Shown here in pieces: positions 4,287 through 6,620 of a stretch of 6,620 nt of DNA. Source of the stretch: Atopobiaceae bacterium. Its GTDB lineage: Bacteria; Actinomycetota; Coriobacteriia; Coriobacteriales; Atopobiaceae. The stretch's first letter is position 1. Every line of letters starts with the position of its first letter. The position numbers and the translations under genes were made by a program. Where the stretch lies: the NCBI GenBank assembly GCA_017460265.1, contig JAFUBJ010000003.1, forward strand, positions 1 to 6,620, read 5' to 3'. The notes beneath the pieces were generated by a model. That model was not told where the DNA came from. It was given only the letters and a program-made list of their open reading frames with translations, and ran no database searches.

Positions 4287-6551
4287 ATGGAATTCTTTGC
4301 GACGTGCCCCAAGGGGTTTGAGCGACTGTTGTCCCAGGAGCTGATTGGCTTTGGATGCAAGCAGGTAAGGCCGCTCAAAGGTCAGGTGAGCTTTGCGGGC
4401 GATGTCGCCGATGCCTACCGCGTATGTCTGTGGTCGCGACTTGCCTCTCGCGTGATTTTTGTGCTTGGCCGCGTTGACGCCTCGAGCTCTGACGCCTTGT
4501 ACGAAGGCGTGCGCTCCTTTGCCTGGCGGGACCACCTTGCCTTGGGCATGACGTTTGCGGTGGATGCCCATGGCACCAACGCGGCACTCAGAAACACGCA
4601 GTTCGTGGCGCTCAGGGCAAAAGATGCAATTGCGGACGAGCTGCTTGCCCGCACGGGGGCACGGCCCGTGGTCGACACGCGCAATCCAGGCCTGACGGTT
4701 GTCGTGCGCATCTCACGAGACAAGGCGGTCGTGGGCATCGATCTCTCTGGTGTCCCGCTCTTTAAGCGCGGGTACGAGTCCCTTCCGGGCAAGCGCGCTC
4801 CCATCGCTCCGCTTCGTCCCGACAATGCCGCGGCCCTGCTTGCCTCGGGTGGCTGGGAGGCAATTTGTTCGAAGGCTCGCGAGAAGGACGAGGTGCCAAC
4901 GCTGTTTACGCTGTTTCCCGGCGCGGGGTCGGTCCTTGTAGAGGCTGCAGGCATTGCGCTTGACCGGGCGCCTGGGCTTGCGCGCCATCGTTGGGGATTC
5001 GAGGGCTGGGCACAGCACGACCAGGATGCGTGGGATCGCCTGTTGCACGAGGCTCGCGAGCGTGCATCTGCGTCCCGTGGCGTGGGGCTGGCGGCAAGGG
5101 AAACCCGCAAGGGATCAGAGACGGCTTCCGGTCAGATGCTCCATGCCGCAGGCATCGACGTGGCCCCGCGATGGCTGAGGGAAGGTGACGAGGCTGGCAG
5201 GGTCGACCTAGCGGTGCTAGACCTCTCTTGGGTGGACGCCGATGAGCCTGCGGTGCAGGCAGTCGCGCTCTCCCAGGCCGCACGGGCATCGCTTGAGGCG
5301 AGGCATGCCCCCATGGTCTCGCTTTCCGGTGATGCCATCGTCGATGATGCGGTGGGACGCGACGCGCAGGCTGTTACCTCGGTGTTTGTTGGTCGAGACG
5401 ATGCATGCATCAGGACATACGAGGCAGGGGTCACGCGATCTTTGCAGAGCGTGGAGGCCGGCGGACGACGCATTCCTGTGTACGTTGCCGCGAGCGACCA
5501 GTTTGCCGCGCGCCTGCAGAAGGTGGCAAAGCAGCGTGCAAAGTGGGCTCGCCGTGAGGACGTGACCTGCTACCGCGTCTATGACGCTGACTTGCCCGAT
5601 TACGCAGTGACCATTGACCGCTTTGAGGAGTCGATAGAGACGGCGCGTGAGACCCCCCGCGTTTGGCTTCAGATGTACGAATATGCCGCTCCCAAGGGCA
5701 TTGATGAGGCGCTTGCCCGAAAGCGGCTTCTGGATGTGCTTGCCCTTGCTCCGGCCATCCTGGGCGTTGACCCGCGAAACGTCTTTTTGCGCACACGACA
5801 GCGTTCACGAGGAGGCTCGCAATATGCGGACGAGGCGAGCGCTTCTCCTCATCGCGGCAAATCGCGCATGGTAGGAGGTGCCGAGCTTGTTCCCGGGGCA
5901 CACCTTGTTGATGAGGGTGGCCTGACGTTTGAGGTGAACTTCTCTACGCGCATGGATTGTGGCATCTTCCTTGACCACCGTGACACGCGTGCGATGCTGC
6001 GTGAGATGGCAAAGCGGACGCTGGGATCCAAGCGCTTCCTCAACCTCTTTGCCTACACTGGCTCGGCCACCTGCTATGCGGCGGATGGTGGCATGCGCCA
6101 CACGACGACGGTTGACCTCTCGCGCCCCTCGCTTGACTGGGCGCGCCGCAACATGGCGCGCAACGGCTTTGCGGGCAAGGAGCATGAGTTTGTTCAGGCG
6201 GATGTGCTGGCGTGGATAAGCGAGCAACGCCACAGCGCCAACCGTTGGGACTTGGTATTTTGTGACGTGCCCACGTTCTCAAACTCCCAGCGCATGCGCA
6301 AGGGTTCCTTCGACGTGCAGCGCGACCATGTGGAGCTGCTCATTGGCGTGTCTCGACTCCTGACGCGTGGCCGTGACGGGGGAGAGGGCGGCACGTGCGT
6401 CTTCTCGTGCAACTTGCGAACCTTCAAGCCCGATGTGGCGGCGCTGGCAAAGGCGGGCGTGGCCATTGAGGACATCACTGACCAGACCATTCCGGAGGAC
6501 TTTGCCCGCAACAAGCGCGTGCACCATTGCTACTTGGTGCGCCGCTCCTGA
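4287..6551 (+). CDS. rlmKL: RlmKL-like 23S rRNA guanine methyltransferase with degenerate RlmL half
   Basis: A 754-residue homologue of E. coli RlmKL (702), a fusion whose RlmL half makes m2G2445 and RlmK half makes m7G2069 in 23S rRNA. Order: N-terminal and THUMP RNA-binding region (about 1-155), RlmL-type domain (about 156-385), RlmK domain (about 395-754). In RlmK the SAM-binding NLFAYTGSAT (586-595), VDLSRPSLDWARRN (609-622) and FDVQRDH (675-681) are intact; the catalytic-loop motif reads CDVPTFSNS (659-667) where E. coli has DPPTFSNS. In RlmL the framework is conserved (FKRGYES 159-165, APGLARHRWGFEGWAQHD 228-245), but the SAM motif is TLFPGAGS (208-215) instead of DPMCGSGT, and no NPPYGER motif exists; that place reads AVLDLSWVDA. 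RlmL activity is therefore doubtful. AAAGGTG (4273-4279) precedes the ATG. The reading frame is uninterrupted, so this is not a frameshift artefact. Confidence 0.9.
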   Translation: MEFFATCPKGFERLLSQELIGFGCKQVRPLKGQVSFAGDVADAYRVCLWSRLASRVIFVLGRVDASSSDALYEGVRSFAWRDHLALGMTFAVDAHGTNAALRNTQFVALRAKDAIADELLARTGARPVVDTRNPGLTVVVRISRDKAVVGIDLSGVPLFKRGYESLPGKRAPIAPLRPDNAAALLASGGWEAICSKAREKDEVPTLFTLFPGAGSVLVEAAGIALDRAPGLARHRWGFEGWAQHDQDAWDRLLHEARERASASRGVGLAARETRKGSETASGQMLHAAGIDVAPRWLREGDEAGRVDLAVLDLSWVDADEPAVQAVALSQAARASLEARHAPMVSLSGDAIVDDAVGRDAQAVTSVFVGRDDACIRTYEAGVTRSLQSVEAGGRRIPVYVAASDQFAARLQKVAKQRAKWARREDVTCYRVYDADLPDYAVTIDRFEESIETARETPRVWLQMYEYAAPKGIDEALARKRLLDVLALAPAILGVDPRNVFLRTRQRSRGGSQYADEASASPHRGKSRMVGGAELVPGAHLVDEGGLTFEVNFSTRMDCGIFLDHRDTRAMLREMAKRTLGSKRFLNLFAYTGSATCYAADGGMRHTTTVDLSRPSLDWARRNMARNGFAGKEHEFVQADVLAWISEQRHSANRWDLVFCDVPTFSNSQRMRKGSFDVQRDHVELLIGVSRLLTRGRDGGEGGTCVFSCNLRTFKPDVAALAKAGVAIEDITDQTIPEDFARNKRVHHCYLVRRS

Positions 6552-6557
6552 AACACG

Positions 6558-6589
6558 GTGCGGTCTTGGGGGTGGCCCCCTAGCCGCAC
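6558..6589 (+). terminator. First hairpin after the methyltransferase gene
   Basis: GTGCGG (6558-6563) pairs with CCGCAC (6584-6589) and encloses a second stem, GGGGG (6568-6572) with CCCCC (6576-6580). The structure is very stable but is followed by AAACGTT rather than a T tract, so alone it may act as an mRNA 3'-end stabiliser or a weak terminator. Confidence 0.5.
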
Positions 6590-6596
6590 AAACGTT

Positions 6597-6615
6597 GGGG
6601 GTAGCCCCTTTTGTT
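6597..6615 (+). terminator. Intrinsic terminator, second hairpin of the pair
   Basis: GGGG (6597-6600) pairs with CCCC (6605-6608) around GTAG and is followed by TTTTGTT. The 14-base core TTGGGGGTAGCCCC repeats bases 6566-6579 with one change. It probably terminates the methyltransferase transcript together with the preceding hairpin. Confidence 0.6.
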
Positions 6616-6620
6616 GCGCA

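Noticed and set aside
5040..5400. Frameshift as the cause of the missing RlmL motifs
   Set aside because: Other frames through this stretch do not encode an NPPY-type motif, and the main frame stays open and aligns with RlmKL on both sides.

Overview
This 6.6 kb window looks like a chromosomal segment of a GC-rich anaerobic actinobacterium, most likely class Coriobacteriia (Olsenella, Atopobium or Collinsella relatives). That placement is an inference from GC-rich third codon positions, a CarD-type RNA polymerase regulator, the anaerobe-type citrate synthase, a UPF0237 ACT protein and a fused RlmK/RlmL-like methyltransferase. No similarity search was possible. There is no insertion sequence, CRISPR array or rRNA gene.

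Layout. Bases 1-317 hold no confident gene but are dense in symmetry: paired CACGTG boxes, a perfect 14-bp palindrome, and a second palindrome lying across a good extended -10 promoter. The downstream part can fold in competing ways. A tRNA-Phe(GAA) gene with encoded CCA follows at 318-393, with its own promoter and a strong intrinsic terminator. An acylphosphatase gene lies on the minus strand (468-767). A 16-base inverted copy of the tRNA T-arm abuts its stop codon. It diverges from a carD-like gene (920-1420) across a 152-bp intergenic space that holds both promoters and a perfect palindrome.

After a terminator, a plus-strand unit encodes a small UPF0237 ACT-domain protein (1578-1874), a Si-type citrate synthase (1896-3347) and a Cof-type HAD phosphatase (3376-4197), separated by 21 and 28 bp. 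A weak terminator and a new -10 element separate these from a 754-residue RlmKL-like 23S rRNA methyltransferase (4287-6551). The window ends with two closely spaced, related GC-rich hairpins.

Most genes are housekeeping: translation (tRNA-Phe, rRNA methylation), transcription initiation (CarD), central metabolism (citrate synthase, probably feeding 2-oxoglutarate and glutamate synthesis) and phosphate-ester clean-up (acylphosphatase, HAD). I did not find a clearly new multi-gene system. The best leads are: the RlmL half of the fused methyltransferase appears to have lost its cofactor and catalytic motifs while the RlmK half remains; the CarD-like protein has no tryptophan at all and so lacks the bubble-wedging residue of characterised CarD; the inverted tRNA T-arm copy sits at the acylphosphatase stop codon; and the first 115 bases form an operator-rich control region.
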